Part shown: piece after piece, positions 13,141 to 25,480 of the stretch
Layout: each line of letters opens with the position of its first letter
Position numbering within the stretch: the stretch's first letter is position 1
Source: Pempheris klunzingeri
Taxonomy: Eukaryota; Chordata; Actinopteri; Acropomatiformes; Pempheridae
Direction of reading: 5' to 3'
Length of the DNA stretch: 64,000 nt
Assembly (NCBI RefSeq): GCF_042242105.1
Contig: NC_092013.1
Span: 14,501,618-14,565,617, forward strand
Translations under genes and position numbers: made by a program
The notes under the pieces: model-generated
What the model was told of the DNA's origin: nothing
Database searches by the model: none
What the model saw: only the letters and a program-made list of their open reading frames with translations

Positions 13141-14480
13141 CTGCGTTGTTTTGCCACTTGTTGGTGTTACCATTTTCAGTTTCAAATTTTCCCCCTTCCA
13201 CACTGACAGAAGGCCCCATCTCTATACATTAAAACTATTTCTGGGTATTCTACTCTTTTACCTGGAAGAGAGGTTTGTATCTGCCAGAGGAATCACTGTG
13301 ATGATTAAAATAGATACCAAATACTATGGTGAAAGCCCCATTTTTATTACTTAAACTGTGTCAGCTTAGCGAGCTTCTCTTCCTGCACACAGCACGAAAG
13401 TCTCCTAAGAGTGTGAATCATATAAGCATATCAATTGCTTCTACTGAGCAAAGAACAAAAAAGCTTAAGAGAAATACGCTGATACTGAGGGCCCATCAAA
13501 ACTCAAGGACAAAGCACACAATATGATGAATTATTAAGTCCTCTGAGGCATTGAAAAGTCAAGCCAGTCTTATTCATTTAGGACTAGGTTATTCATTGGC
13601 ACCCAAGCAAGTAAAATCTCAAATGGCACAGCTACATACATTGCATTTACTCTGAGAGCTCTTGTTTTTTTGTGTCATTAAGCACCACATTAACTCCTCT
13701 TTAAGGCAGGGGATTTGTGGGCCGTGATTTTGTTTGCACCTTTAATGCACTACAACCACCTAACGCATATTCTATTTTTATACAAACACTTCTGTTCATG
13801 TACCTCATCCAGTACCTTCACTTTAACCTAATGCACAGATAACATCAAACTGAACATTCATAATAAACCTGCCACAAAATGTAGCCCATTGGTGTTTTTG
13901 CTACCACAAGGCTGGAATGAGTCACAGAAACCATCGTGCACGACAGGGGCGGCCACCCCACCTCGCCACCCCTCCCCACCCCCTTCCTCCCTCTCCCCTT
14001 TTCTCCTACACTTTCTAAACTTACCCAGCAAGCTCTAGTGTGGGTAGTTACAGTAGCTCCCCTGTAGAGAGAAGGGCCATGATTACTCAGACTAGGGAAA
14101 TAAATGGCTAAACACTTTCAGATTAAACATGTATCTGAGCAAATGAGCCGATGATATTAGGCAACGAACCAGTTGAATTAAACATCACATCTTTCCCTCA
14201 CTGACTCATGTCCACATCCAACTCCAAACCAGGACGTGAATTTGAGCATACAGGACTAGTTCGCTGACAGATTCAACTCAATAGACTGGGAGGAGGTGGG
14301 ATGAGGAGAACGAGGCAGTGTATTGCTGGATGAATAAAAAATGAAAGTGTAGTGCTTCAGTAAATTCGCTCTCCATCCCGTGAGGAGGGTGGGTGGTGAA
14401 GGGGTGGGGGTGACGGTGGAGTAGAGGCTCGTTTGAAAACTGAACCAGTGCTGCATTCCCACATCCACCCGTATCCAGCG
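13141..14480. other. Non-coding DNA, no gene recognised
   Basis: There is a C-rich, pyrimidine-biased patch near 13970-14005 and otherwise unremarkable AT-rich sequence. The short open frames at 13151 and 13326 overlap in different frames and have no splice context. Confidence 0.45.
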
Positions 14481-14484
14481 AGGG

Positions 14485-15110
14485 GCTCTTTAAAAATTCA
14501 TTAATTTACAGCAAAAATAGATTAAAGCACCCAGCTGAGCAAAACTCAAAATTTGGCTCCTGAATAACATTAATGATAAAACATCTCCCTCAAGCTCAGG
14601 GGATTTTGCCTGAAGAAAGAGTGCTGGCTTTTTTCACCTTACAGCACCTTGAGAATAATTTATTTTCAATGATTACTAAAATAATGCATTTCTAATTGTC
14701 ATTTTTAATTACGCTTCTCTTCAGATGGAAAAAAAAAAGGAGCTGAGCAAAAACCTGCATAAACTAATTAAAATCCATCCAAGGATCTGCCATTCCCATG
14801 ATGCCATGCCAATGTCATTCTATTCAGCATTTGATATCTCAGCTACAGAGACTCAATGACAGCTGCTCCAGGCCCTAAAAAACGCCTAGAACTGCAGTTA
14901 CAGTAATTGCTCTGGCCAGCACTAAATGAGGTTCACTTAAGTGCAATTATCCCCCTCTGATCTCTCACATAAAGAGACTTCTTTAACATGGAGAAGTGGG
15001 CTCACACAATGTGACTGCAAACAAGATTCAAATTGGAATCAGGGAGGCATTTCCAGCAGATGAATGGCTTCATAGCTCATCTGCATTCTAGTGATGCACG
15101 GCGTTGCTAA
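14485..15110. promoter_or_regulatory. Strongest candidate conserved non-coding block
   Basis: About 600 bases are free of recognisable repeats and rich in homeodomain-type AT cores (ATTAATTT, TTTTTAATTACG, ACTAATTAAAAT), separated by complex GC-balanced segments such as CAATGACAGCTGCTCC, which holds a CAGCTG E-box. No open frame of note exists. This mix resembles deeply conserved vertebrate enhancers, which cluster in introns of developmental regulators. It is an inference from motif density, not alignment. Confidence 0.35.
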
Positions 15111-18100
15111 TGAAGACTGAGCCAGTCCCTTCTCCCCAACACGGCTTCCAATGAGAGCAAAACTTCACACTGGATTGAAGCAGAGTGTGGGGAGAAATTT
15201 CCAACTAAACTGTCCAGTCATTTGGCCGGAGCTGCATTGGAGGGCGACCCAGCCTACACGCAGAGTAAACAGCTGTTGAAGAGAAAAGGAAGATCCGGTT
15301 GTTTTGCCCAAACCAAGGTGAAAAACACACCAAAGGACAAGATGATGGGCTGTGAGGTGAAGAGAAAGAAACTCCAACCTAAAATAACTTCACGTGTGAG
15401 AGCAGAGAGGAACTGAAACAAGCCCACTTTGGACTCAGATCAAAAATAAGTCGTCATAAAAAAAAAAATAAATAAACCGAGGCCTTTTGACCAGCAGCAT
15501 CACCACTACACCGTGCCAAGAAAACATATCAGTTGTCCTCGTGAATAAATTGCCATCTGCCAATCGCATAACACAATAGGTTTTCAGCCTGAGGGGTAAG
15601 ATGTGGCGGTCTAATAGGGGTTGCTACAGAGGGTACCTGTTGGGTGCTGTCCAACTAAACAGGGTGGTGAGGAGGGGGGCTGTGATGGGCATTCATGTTG
15701 CCACAGGCTCAACTACCACCAGGAGTCTGATAACTGCATCTCACGGATGGCCATTTGAATAATCACTTCAACAAGGGGAGAAATTAAAAAGCCCCTCAGT
15801 GAGACGGGGCTAGGCACAGGGCCACATCCTGAATTCCAAATGAGCAGCTTGTGTTAAAAACGTAGAAACCTGCTCTAAATTCACTCTACTATCCTGGCTT
15901 ACTGACCCTTGACATCTATCCAAATTAACCCCCTATCATGTCATTTTCTGTTTAATCTATTAAAATTATACACTATCACCCCCAAGCTGAACATTACCTG
16001 TGACACAATGATGAAATGTCAATATTTATTTAAACATTATTTTGCGCTCCTTGTCTTTGACAGATGATGGCAAAGTAATTTTTGCCCCACACACACAGAC
16101 ACACAACACGGGAAGACCTTGGAGAAGTAGGTGTCGTGTTTTTAAACCATTAGGCAATAGACTGCTGCAGGCAGAAACCACCATTACAGAGAAGCTGTAT
16201 CACATCCTCCCATTCACACTTTTAAATTGTTACTGTGTGAATAACCAGATGTGTAATCTTCTCTATACTTTCTTCACAATTACTCAGTCCATTTGAAACC
16301 TTGAGGTTACTTTAAAAAAAAAAGAGGGATCAGTAAAAAGTCACTTGCTCTGCTCAGTGTGATTTGAGATAAAATAGCAAACACAAAAAGAGTTGTCATA
16401 TTACTAAGGCCGCTTCTAAAATCACCAAACACGGGAGTCTTTAAATCTGAGCCTGCACAACATCCTCAGTCATGAACAAAAGTGAACAACTGCATTGCTT
16501 ATGAACACAAAAAAAGAAGGAACAAATTTTACAATGTGCATGCTGTCATTCATATTTCTGCATGCAATCTGTAAGAAGCATGCTTCGGCTGCACTCTGGG
16601 TCTATTTTTTTCAGCCAGCAAACAAGAGCAAAATGTCACTTCCGCAGTCTACCCCAATTACTGCTGTATTTCAAGTAGTTGCTCCAGCGGACATAAGTTA
16701 TTGCTTGTAAAAACAACACTCTTTCTAAAAAGCTGAATTTCACGAACTGCATCAAAGATCAAGGTATTTCTCTTGAAGGAGGTGTGATGTCATTCAGGGT
16801 TAGACCGAACAAGGGACACTGCAATTAAATGCCGATTAACATTAACAGCACATGCAGTCTTATTGGTACAATTCCATGAAAAACTCAGAGAGTAACAGAA
16901 AGTACCCAGGGCGAGAATGAGACAGAGAAACAAATGTCCATATTGATTTCGAGACTCTGGCTCTGTTTAACCTGGATGGAGTAACATCAAAAAACTTCAA
17001 CACCATGTGTCCTCTAAAGCTGCATGCACGGATACCCTCGATCCAGACAGCTCACTGCAGGCCTGCTATTTAAAGGATGGGTGATTAAGAAGCAAACCAG
17101 GTCTGACCTTTGATTGTGGGTGCTGACTAACGCTATGGGCATTTTGTTAGTTGAAGCAGAAGGTCTGGCAGGGTTGGGATGTTGGAGGGGAATTTATAAT
17201 GTTTAGTTTTAGTCATAAATTCAACCTCTTTACGCTTTCTTTATGACTTAATAAACGTAAGTGTGGGAGTAAAGGATGATCAGTTAATAATTAGCACCTC
17301 GTTGCACCTCAATCATTAAAATGGCAACGTGACTTCATTGATAAAACTTGCACAAGTTGACAGCAGGGTAAATTCAGAGCTCAGTCACCCATCCACTAAT
17401 AAAGGCCGTCAGGATAAAGCAAGGGCACTCTTTTGTACACAGCTGCACGCAAATGCCACAGCTGTTTAGTTTAAAGTCGTAGCATTAACTAATCAGTGTC
17501 GGTCCAGCGCGATCACACAGCAACTGGAGAAACATCAAAGCAAGGAGAAGCATGCCCCGAGATGTGTCTTGTGCACAGGACCAAATATTTAACTGTGACA
17601 CCATCTGAGGGCAAGCTGCAAGGGTAAACCACCACCAGAGGCGAGACACACAGTCCCGGGATCAAATTCAGCAGCATAAAATTCACCTGAAACATGCTTT
17701 GCACTTGTTGATTGTCCAGCCACATGAGAAACCTGCGGCTTCTCATACTGGTCGACTAGTTTACATCCGAGGATCATTATTTTCCGCCTGAGAAACACAC
17801 GATTGACAGACGAGAAAACACACTGCAACAGCTGTGAGTCAAATACCATCAGGGCACACAGGAAAGCCAAATGACACTGGGTTCATACACACTCACTCAC
17901 TCACTCACTCACTTCATGCTGGACACACAATGTCTCACATACCAAACAGCTAGCTAACGATAGCTGTTGGAGGGCTGGGATAGGTCATCATATCCACCTA
18001 ATGCAAGGAAAACACGCACACACCTAGTCCTGGCCCAGGAGAAAGCACCGACAACGCTCAGCTAAAGTTAGCTGGCTACCAAAACTGGCTAGCTAGCTGT

Positions 18101-18140
18101 CAAAGTTGCCCTGTCAGTTGTCACCGGTTGCACGGCGGTG
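15111..18140. other. Non-coding DNA; possible further regulatory block
   Basis: No coding exon is recognised. The segment 15540-15860 is repeat-free and GC-balanced and could be another conserved element. At 17888-17912 there is a short (ACTC)n microsatellite. Toward 18.1 kb the sequence gains CpG dinucleotides and repeated GCTAGC/GTTAGC motifs, which I associate with fish promoter-proximal DNA. Confidence 0.4.
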
Positions 18141-18149
18141 CTAGCAGGC

Positions 18150-18870
18150 TAACGCAAGAGCTGTCAACTTGGGAGAGTTACAGCAACACGGCCGGGGTCT
18201 ACTAACGCCGACCACAGGGAGACACACACTGGCTCTCTGAGAAAAGAGGTGTCCCCGCACGCCCCGCCACAGCGAGCGGAGAGCCGTGTGCCAGGGCCTG
18301 TTCGCCGGACTCAATCCCCAGAACTTCGGTGCAGCTCACTTCCCCGTTAAAGTCGTCCATTTCGTGGGCCTTAGTACAACTTCCATGCCCGTGTAGCTCA
18401 CTTACTCTGGGCGAGAGAGCTGCTGTGACGGTGGCTCCCTGTAATCCTGACGGTAGTTTCAGAGTAACTGCCCCCTCCCCTTCCTTCCACCTCCTCTTCC
18501 TCAGCTAGCAGGGGCTCCCCGGGAGTGTCCTGCGCTCTTGACGCTATCGTCCTGTGCAAAGAGCCGCTGTAGCTTCGCCGGTGTGCCCGCGGTGCCGTGG
18601 CGTCCCTCCTCGGCTTCTCTCTCCGCCTTCTCCCGTTCGCCTTTCTCTCGGCGGCCGAGCCAACATCCGGGACTCTCCCCCGTTTGGGTTAAGTGCCCGG
18701 AACTACTTTCACATAGAACGACGCACATGAAGGGTTTTTTTTCTCTCACTGTCTCACCAACCCTGCCGCCACAGAAACTAGCGCGCGGTCAAACGCACAA
18801 GCTCGCGGTGCAAACAGCAGCGGGTGCACCCACACGTGAACCTGCCTATCAGTCAAATGATCCTGCAGTC
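18150..18870 (-). promoter_or_regulatory. CpG-rich promoter and untranslated first exon
   Basis: CpG density rises sharply here against very CpG-poor flanks. On the minus strand there is an excellent splice donor, CCAGA|GTAAGTGAG, with the exon ending at 18406 and running up from about 18.7 kb. No long open frame uses it, so it looks like a 5'-untranslated exon. Further along the same strand, an ATG at 18360 opens a 52-codon frame (MDDFNGE...) ending at 18202, which itself contains a good donor (GAA|GTGAGC) after seven codons and may be an alternative first coding exon. The gene would extend left beyond the window. Human order around PPCS makes foxj3 a guess, but no FOXJ3 coding sequence is visible. 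Confidence 0.5.
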
Positions 18871-21284
18871 AGGGTTTTGTTCTTTGCGCTTTGTAAGAGA
18901 GTATAAAACAAAGTGCCTTATAGCATAAAACAGCCTAATGAATAAAGAACTGAAAATGCACAAGATGCAATAAGTCAGGATCACAGTATTTTAAAAAAAA
19001 AATTAGAAAATAGTGGCTGATGAGTCCGTTTTCATAAAGGTTTACCAATGTTTTCATTAAAGACTAATAAATTATTTACTAATGCTTTATATATCAGCTA
19101 TAAGCCATTAATACGAAGAATTTCTGGTTGCCAGATTGTGAAAAATCCCATTGATTGGTGTGTATCCTATATATTTGGTAATACTGCAGTTATACATGAG
19201 GGTAATCTATTAGTCTTAATAATATGTTAATATGTTTTTAATGAATGGATTTTGGTACAGATTAAGACTTTTCCATGAATGGTAATTGTCCATTTAAGGG
19301 TCTTCCTGCTGAAATGAAAGAGCTTAACAGACTATAGTCTGCATGCCAAATGTGTCTTCAGTCAGCCATTAGTTATAACTTGCACACATTGTATAGACAG
19401 TGCTTTATCAATCTAAGAAAATAGAAAACACAGGAGTTGATGAAAACATATCAAAGACTAGTCCATGATTAAAATATGCATCTTTTAGCAGTGTATATTT
19501 GCTGTAGCTGTAGCTAGGAGTTACGCCACCTAAAACAATGTGCAGTCCCCTATTTCATTTTTACATGTTGTATAAGCCCTCTTTAGACACTAGAGGAATT
19601 ACTAGAAGTTTCCACTAGAGACATTAATACATGGGCGACAAGATACCAGGTAACTGCACAATTTTAGATGCAGGTCACTGTTGGAAAAGAAACATAAAAC
19701 TTAACAGTCTGTAGTCACTAAACTTAATAATTTATTATTCACTTCCAGCGTGGTCGTACAGTTCCCCACACAATGGTCTAAACACTGTCTCAAAGTGGCT
19801 TCTAGTGGTGAAATACTGAACTCAATGATTAATTAATTTTTCTTGGCCTAAAAATAGTCCCATTTAAATGTAGTGACTCTTTAAAAAACAAACAAACAAA
19901 AAACGTTGCCCTTTAAAATCCCATCAGGTCTAAGTCTCCATTATACAGTTTAAACTAGACTTCATAGGAAAAAAAAAACTGCAAGGACGTGACCTCAGTG
20001 TCCTCAGTGGAGTTTGCAGCTCTGGTGCTCAGCAGTGGCGTCATGATGACCTTGTCTTAATTCTCTTTTCTTGTCTCCTGTATGTATTTACTGATTTTTA
20101 ATGTGGTGTATTCGGTTGTTATAGCAGCTGTGTCATGTCTTAATAGTACTATGATGTGTGTTAGAAAAAAAGTTACTAAAAGGGGTGGTTCATTTACCTC
20201 AGCTGATGTTTTAAAGGTGTTGTTATTACTGTTGAGGTCTAAAATTACTTTGTGTTGTGCTTTTACATTCTTTCTTTCTACTCAAAAGGCTCAAGTTTCT
20301 GTGTGTGGGCCTAAAATACAGGCAGGAGAAAAATAACTTAAATGGAAAAAAAATGGGCCTAAAAATGATTCATACAAAAAAAACCCCACATATTTGTTTG
20401 CTGCGGTTTTATCATTTTACAATTTGATTATAAATTAAATTTTCTATTTCTATCTTTTTTGTAGGACTATTATCTGTGTGTTTAATTCAGTCAAATGAAT
20501 CAAAGAAAGCGGCCGTGCTGTAGTTGTGATCTGTTCAGCAGGACAACAGCGCCTCTCATGGGTTCAACATGAGGACTGCTCATAATAAATCATCAAATTC
20601 TGCGTTAAATCATTTTAGATCAAAATATTTACAGCAGCAATGACTGATGCTGCCCGTCTGTTCGAGGCGCCGCTTTAGACTGAAAGAGAGAATTAGAGTT
20701 TCTGTTCACACATCACTCACGCTGACACTGTGAGGTACAAAGGTGGAGAAAATCTGTCTGAAAGTTATCTAAACCACACAATTTCCAACAAGTAGGCTAC
20801 AGGTTTTAAAAATCAGCCTACAGATTCTTTCCAAAAGTTCAGCATAGCAACATTTATTTTTCCCCCCATTAAATTATAAGACAAAATCATCCTACATCTG
20901 CAAGGGGAAATGTTCATATCAAAAACAAAAATAAATACATCAATGAATAAATAAATTGAAGATAATAGATAGGCCAGAAGCAAGATATAAAATTTGTAGT
21001 AGACGTAGAAAATGTACAGTAATAAAAAAGAAACGTGGTGCAGAGTAATTTTGATTTCTATGTATATGTTTGTAAATGCAAATGAAAATTTGATGCCAAG
21101 TGTGTGGTCCATAACAATAAAACATATTCTCGCTTGTTTTTTTTTTTACTTTTGGTAAAATAGAAAACACACTAACAGAAGAAACTTGGTATTTCAGAGT
21201 TATTCATTTTCATACTGCATTTGAATTGTCTGTCTGCAGTTTCACATACGTGTCTCAGCACGTAAGATTCTAATAAACTGAATT
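18871..21284. other. AT-rich intergenic spacer
   Basis: The base composition is strongly AT-rich, with only spurious open frames (for example around 20813-21170 on minus, leucine/isoleucine-rich from AT bias). No splice-supported exon, RNA gene or clearly bounded repeat was recognised. Confidence 0.5.
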
Positions 21285-21807
21285 TACTTAATTTACATTT
21301 ACTCAAGTTCTGTTGGTGCAATTTCAGGTACAAGTAGTTGACTAGAGTATTTCCATTTTATGCTACATCATACTTTTACTCCTCTACATTTATTTGATCA
21401 TTTAACTTTGGTATACTTTGCAGAACATGATTAATTAAAAATCAAAACGATAATCCAAAATGTAATTAACAAATAAGAAAACAAAAAAGCTACTACAATA
21501 GAATCCTTTAAATTCACAAGCTCATCTAGTCGTATATAAATGCTGATGTTATTAAACTGATGTAGGCATTAATTAATCAATAATTGTAATATTATTTTAT
21601 TAATATGATATACATATTCTGAAATCTGCCACTCTGCATAATCAGGACTTTTACTTTTTGTACTTTAAGTACATTTTGATGTAAAATTTATTTGGAAGAG
21701 AGTATTTATTCCCTGTAGTATTACTACATTTACTTAAGTTAAATCAGAGTAAGTATGTAAGTAAGTACTTAAATACTAGTAAGATCAAAGTACTTCTTCC
21801 ATCACTG
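21285..21807 (-). mobile_element. Short non-autonomous DNA transposon (MITE-like)
   Basis: The right end, read on the minus strand, begins CAGTGATGGAAGAAGTACTT, and the interior carries repeated ACTTAAGTA/TTTACTTAAG motifs and TACTTTTACT. From memory this pattern (CAGTGGTGGAAGAAGTACT... with internal ACTTTTACTTAAGTA) is a very common percomorph hAT-like element. The left end (ATTTACTCAAGTTCTG) is degraded. It has no coding capacity. Boundaries are approximate and no target-site duplication could be confirmed. Confidence 0.6.
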
Positions 21808-22149
21808 GTAACAACTATATAAAAACTCACCAGAAGTTAAATGTCCAATAAATAACCAGCGAGAAGAGATTTTAATTCATCCCATTCCAACTTTTTAAAA
21901 AGTGAAAGCAAAAAGAGTCAGAGCAGATGTGCAGAGCAGCATGTACTCCAGACCGGCATCAGACACTTCAAGGTGTTTCTCTGAGACACTTGCTGAGTCA
22001 GAGGGGGAGTCCGGTCTAAAAACATCCCCTGTTAAAATTTCCCCTCTGCTCTTTTGGACTCTGTGTGCGCCACTGGTGATGCTACGGTAATGAAGTCTGA
22101 CACCTCGTGTGACGACGAGAAAGTCACTGACGCACTGCAGCTTCATCTC

Positions 22150-22447
22150 TCAGAGTCAGAGTCAGAGCGGCTGAGTGGAGGTGGCTGCGGTACCGTGTGC
22201 GGCCACTGGGGGCGCTGACGGCTTTTCTCTGTGTTTATAAAGACCAAAGAACGAGGCTCTCTGCTCCAGGAAGTGCAGAAGTTGTCGCGAAGCGGACTGA
22301 GAACAACCTCGGGATCGGAAGTACGGCATTTCGCAGTTTTGTCTTTAAGAATAATGATGAAAACAAGCGTCGAGTTTGTTTTACTCAGGGGTTGGTGACG
22401 GTGGTGAATTAGTGTCAAACAGCGGGTAACGTCGGTGGTTTGATTTC

Positions 22448-22450
<3 letters not shown>
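22150..22450 (+). promoter_or_regulatory. PPCS promoter / 5' untranslated region
   Basis: This is the nearest CpG-containing block upstream of PPCS. The PPCS coding exon starts at an acceptor only three bases before its ATG, so a separate untranslated exon must lie upstream, and this block is the best candidate. It includes an ETS-like CAGGAAGTG and, at about 22202-22217, GCCACTGGGGGCGCTG, one change from a classical CTCF core. The exact exon boundaries could not be set. Confidence 0.45.

Positions 22451-22499
<49 letters not shown>
22451..22499. repeat. (GA)n microsatellite
   Basis: An almost pure GA dinucleotide run of about 48 bases on the plus strand forms a homopurine-homopyrimidine tract beside the probable PPCS promoter. 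It produces the spurious serine/leucine-rich minus-strand open frame here. Confidence 0.95.
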
Positions 22500-23668
22500 A
22501 CTCACCTGTCACATTACGGAACATTTGCGGGTAAATTCAAAAAGATGCCCACCTCCTTCTGTCCTTGACAAACTTATATAAAGAGACTGGGTGTCCTCTA
22601 GTGAATCAGTCGACAGCAGAGAGAGTTTTATTACGCTAAATGTTAAGGTCAAGTTCACCCACTGTGAGGCTCATGTATTATCACTGTTGAAGTTGAATCA
22701 CTACAGATTCAGCTTAAAGGTCATCTTGGAGCCTCCGGTTTGACTTTCTGTTGCTGCTGAACTGAATTAAATCAATGGTCAATATAAATTAGGTGGAAAA
22801 AATATTACAAGCACCTCTCAGCATAATGCAATACAGCTGAACGACAGCACCTTTGTCTGTCGAGTCAAATCAAGTCCTGCACATCTGAGCATTGTAACAT
22901 TATTCTTCATTTTCGTTTTAGACTGCATTGGTTTTAGTCAGTGTGTGAGCTGCACTGTTAAAATGATGTAGGTCAGATTTCCTGCACACTGTGCCTGGTC
23001 TCATGTGTTTAAAGGGTGGAGCTGGGCCCTCACTGGATTTTAAAGGCTGATAGTAATATTGATATTTGTGATATGTAGTGAGCTGAACATTTTAAAGTTT
23101 TAGAGTAAACTTGTCAGTAATCTCGGGTGGACCTGAATTTCCCCTAGGGGATTAATAAAGTATCTATCTATCTGGACAAAGTATGAAATAGTGTCACTTT
23201 TTCTACATGACCTCTAATATCTACTTTTTAATGCTGCGATTTCTTTTCATTTCACCATTGTTCTTCCATAAAGTTGAGGAGAACAATGCTCAAATGTGAA
23301 GCGGTGGAAAAAGTTTGTTTCTTGCACTTTCTGTTTCAAGTGTGTGGTCTCCAAGCCTGAGATGAGCATATTGCTCATAAACTGTCCTTAGACGTTTGTC
23401 TTGTACTCAGACTTCAATGTCATGTTTTACCTGGCTGTGCACTGATTTCTACTGTACATCCCTCATTACATTATCAGAGGTTATTTTCTCTATTTCTCTC
23501 CGGACACACACAAGACACACGACTGGTTTAACAGGCAGGCTAATCTGATGTTCATGTGCAAAATCTGTAAGGTTCCCCTCAAAACACAGGTCTGATATCC
23601 TGACCGTCAATGTCTGCTACTCTGCTAAACCTACCACTCTTTCCTGATGATGCCTTCTCTCTCACCAG
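22500..23668 (+). other. Probable PPCS first intron
   Basis: There is no open frame with splice support. It ends in the polypyrimidine tract and acceptor TTCTCTCTCACCAG at 23668, immediately before the PPCS start exon. It contains one short retroposon tail near 23.13 kb. Confidence 0.5.
23128..23174 (+). repeat. Retroposon 3' tail with (ATCT)n
   Basis: The string TGAATTTCCCCTAGGGGAT, then TAATAAAG and a TATCTATCTATC run, matches the characteristic 3' tail I know from fish non-LTR retroposons and their SINE partners. Only the tail is present, consistent with a severely 5'-truncated insertion. Confidence 0.55.
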
Positions 23669-23671
23669 GTC

Positions 23672-25209
23672 ATGGCTGAACCAAGAATATCCTCCATTGA
23701 CGGAAAGTTAGCCGAAGAATTTGCTGTCCCCTCCCATGTCGAGGAGGTCAAAGAGAAGATGGCTGCTTTCGCCAGGCATCATGTGGCAGCAGGTCGCAGG
23801 GTGGTTCTCATCACATCAGGAGGCACCAAAGTTCCCCTGGAGTCTCGCACCGTTCGCTTCCTCGACAACTTCAGCAGTGGCAGGCGAGGAGCCTCCTCAG
23901 CAGAGTATTTCATAGACTCGGGCTATGCCGTCATCTTCCTACACAGGCATCGCTCCCTCTACCCCTACACACGTATGTTCTCAACCATGAACATGCTGGA
24001 TGCCCTGAAGTTCAGAAGTGAAGGAACATCCAGCAACTCTGGTGAAGTGGTGGTTAACCAGCAGGTGCTTCCAAACATCGACAAAGTGCTGAAGCGATAC
24101 CAGGAAGTGAAAGAAGGCAGACTTCTCCTGCCCATTGAGTTCAGCACTCTGTCAGAGTATCTACATCTGCTCAAAGCGGCGGCACAGGCACTCAGCACAA
24201 TAGGTACAGATTAACAACCATCTGCAGGTTCACGTTGTGGCTCTTATCGAGCATGTTGTTCATGACTTATCCTCAAATGTTTATTCTGCACGTAGGATCC
24301 AAGGCCATGTTTTACTTGGCTGCAGCTGTGTCTGATTTCTACATACCAGCATCTGAGATGCCTGAACACAAAATCCAGTCTTCCAATGGACCTCTGCAAG
24401 TGAGTGGAAAAAATAAAAACTCCTGCACATGCTACCGGATGTCATGGCAACATATGAATGTGAATCCCAATTACTTTGATGCCCTGACTTTTCCTCTAGC
24501 ACCACCCTGAGGTTTTACGTTTTTGTTTTTTAGTAACATATCTTAAGGACTAATGGTTAGATTACTATGAAATTTGCCCTTTAGCATAAACTGTCAACGC
24601 CTTGGTGAACATTTTATCTAGCAACGCTATTAGATCCAAATTTGTTTCTCCAATACCTGCAAACTAATTACATTTCTATCTGTCTTTACTATACACTCTG
24701 CTAATTAGCAAATGTACACGTTAACATGCATAACTTGGACGATAAACATGGTAAATGGACAGAAACATTATGTGGATGTTAGCATTAACTTCAAAACACC
24801 ACGCACCCTCAAAGAGCCAGCAGCATGATTGTAGACACCTAAACTTGTTATTAATGACAATATACTTTTTCCTCCCCTCCAGCTCCGCATGAACATGGTC
24901 CCCAAGATACTGTCCCCACTGGTGAAGGACTGGGCACCTCAGGCGTTTGTCATATCTTTTAAGCTGGAGACCGACGCAACCATCCTGCTGGACAAGGCTC
25001 GGCGGGCTCTGGACACCTACAGGCACCAGGCAGTAGTGGCCAACGTACTGGACTCTAGACGGGGTTATGTGATGGTGGTAACCCCCGAGACTCAGGCTGA
25101 GCTGATCCTCACAGAGGAGGACGTGAAGAATGAGGTGGAGATAGAGGAGAGGATAGTGAGCAACCTGACATCAGCACACAACAAGTTTGTAACTCAACAA
25201 GGGGGTTGA
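23672..25209 (+). CDS. ppcs: Phosphopantothenate-cysteine ligase
   Basis: PPCS joins cysteine to 4'-phosphopantothenate, the second step from pantothenate to coenzyme A, in the cytosol. Three coding exons join in phase: 23672-24203, 24296-24399 and 24883-25209, giving 320 residues (human about 311). The Rossmann-type fold shows SGGTKVPLE at about 49-57 and [11 protein letters not shown] at 63-73, both hallmark PPCS motifs. [10 protein letters not shown] follows at 184-193, and KMVPK-like and FKLETD segments in exon 3 (about 238-243). The start ATG lies three bases after an acceptor (23668), so a 5'-untranslated exon lies upstream. An AATAAA at 25590-25595 is the likely polyadenylation signal and falls inside the 3' end of the opposing UTP3 gene. 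The sequence looks fully functional. PPCS next to CCDC30 is the arrangement on human 1p34. Confidence 0.97.
24204..24295 (+). other. PPCS intron 1 (between coding exons)
   Basis: This 92-base intron has donor GTACAG and acceptor CACGTAG. The phase-1 junction joins ATA-G to GA-TCC, continuing into the [13 protein letters not shown] region, so the boundary is unambiguous. Confidence 0.9.
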
Positions 25210-25480
25210 CTATGATAATCTAAAGTGCACGTTTGAGTCTGACGCTGCTGAGCTGTTATGTCTCTGCTCTTTTCCTAATCCTGAGCTTGGCTTAAATTCA
25301 TACTCGCCTGTTCTGCTGACAAGTTACTGTATATTCACTCTGTTGTATGATTGCATAGCCTTAGTAATAACTGTAACTATAAACACATTATGCCTTCCCT
25401 TGTCCTTTTAACATCCTCTGAGCTTATAATGCTGTCTCTCTACAGGGCCGACATACACATTATTGGAAGTTTATAAAATG

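Noticed and set aside
20813-21170. Hydrophobic 99- and 76-codon minus-strand frames resembling membrane proteins
   Set aside because: Hydrophobicity reflects AT-rich codons (Ile, Leu, Phe, Tyr); no splice or family evidence.
22143-22505. 120-codon minus-strand frame starting with Ser-Leu repeats
   Set aside because: The start is the GA microsatellite read in reverse; the rest has no family similarity and overlaps the PPCS 5' region.
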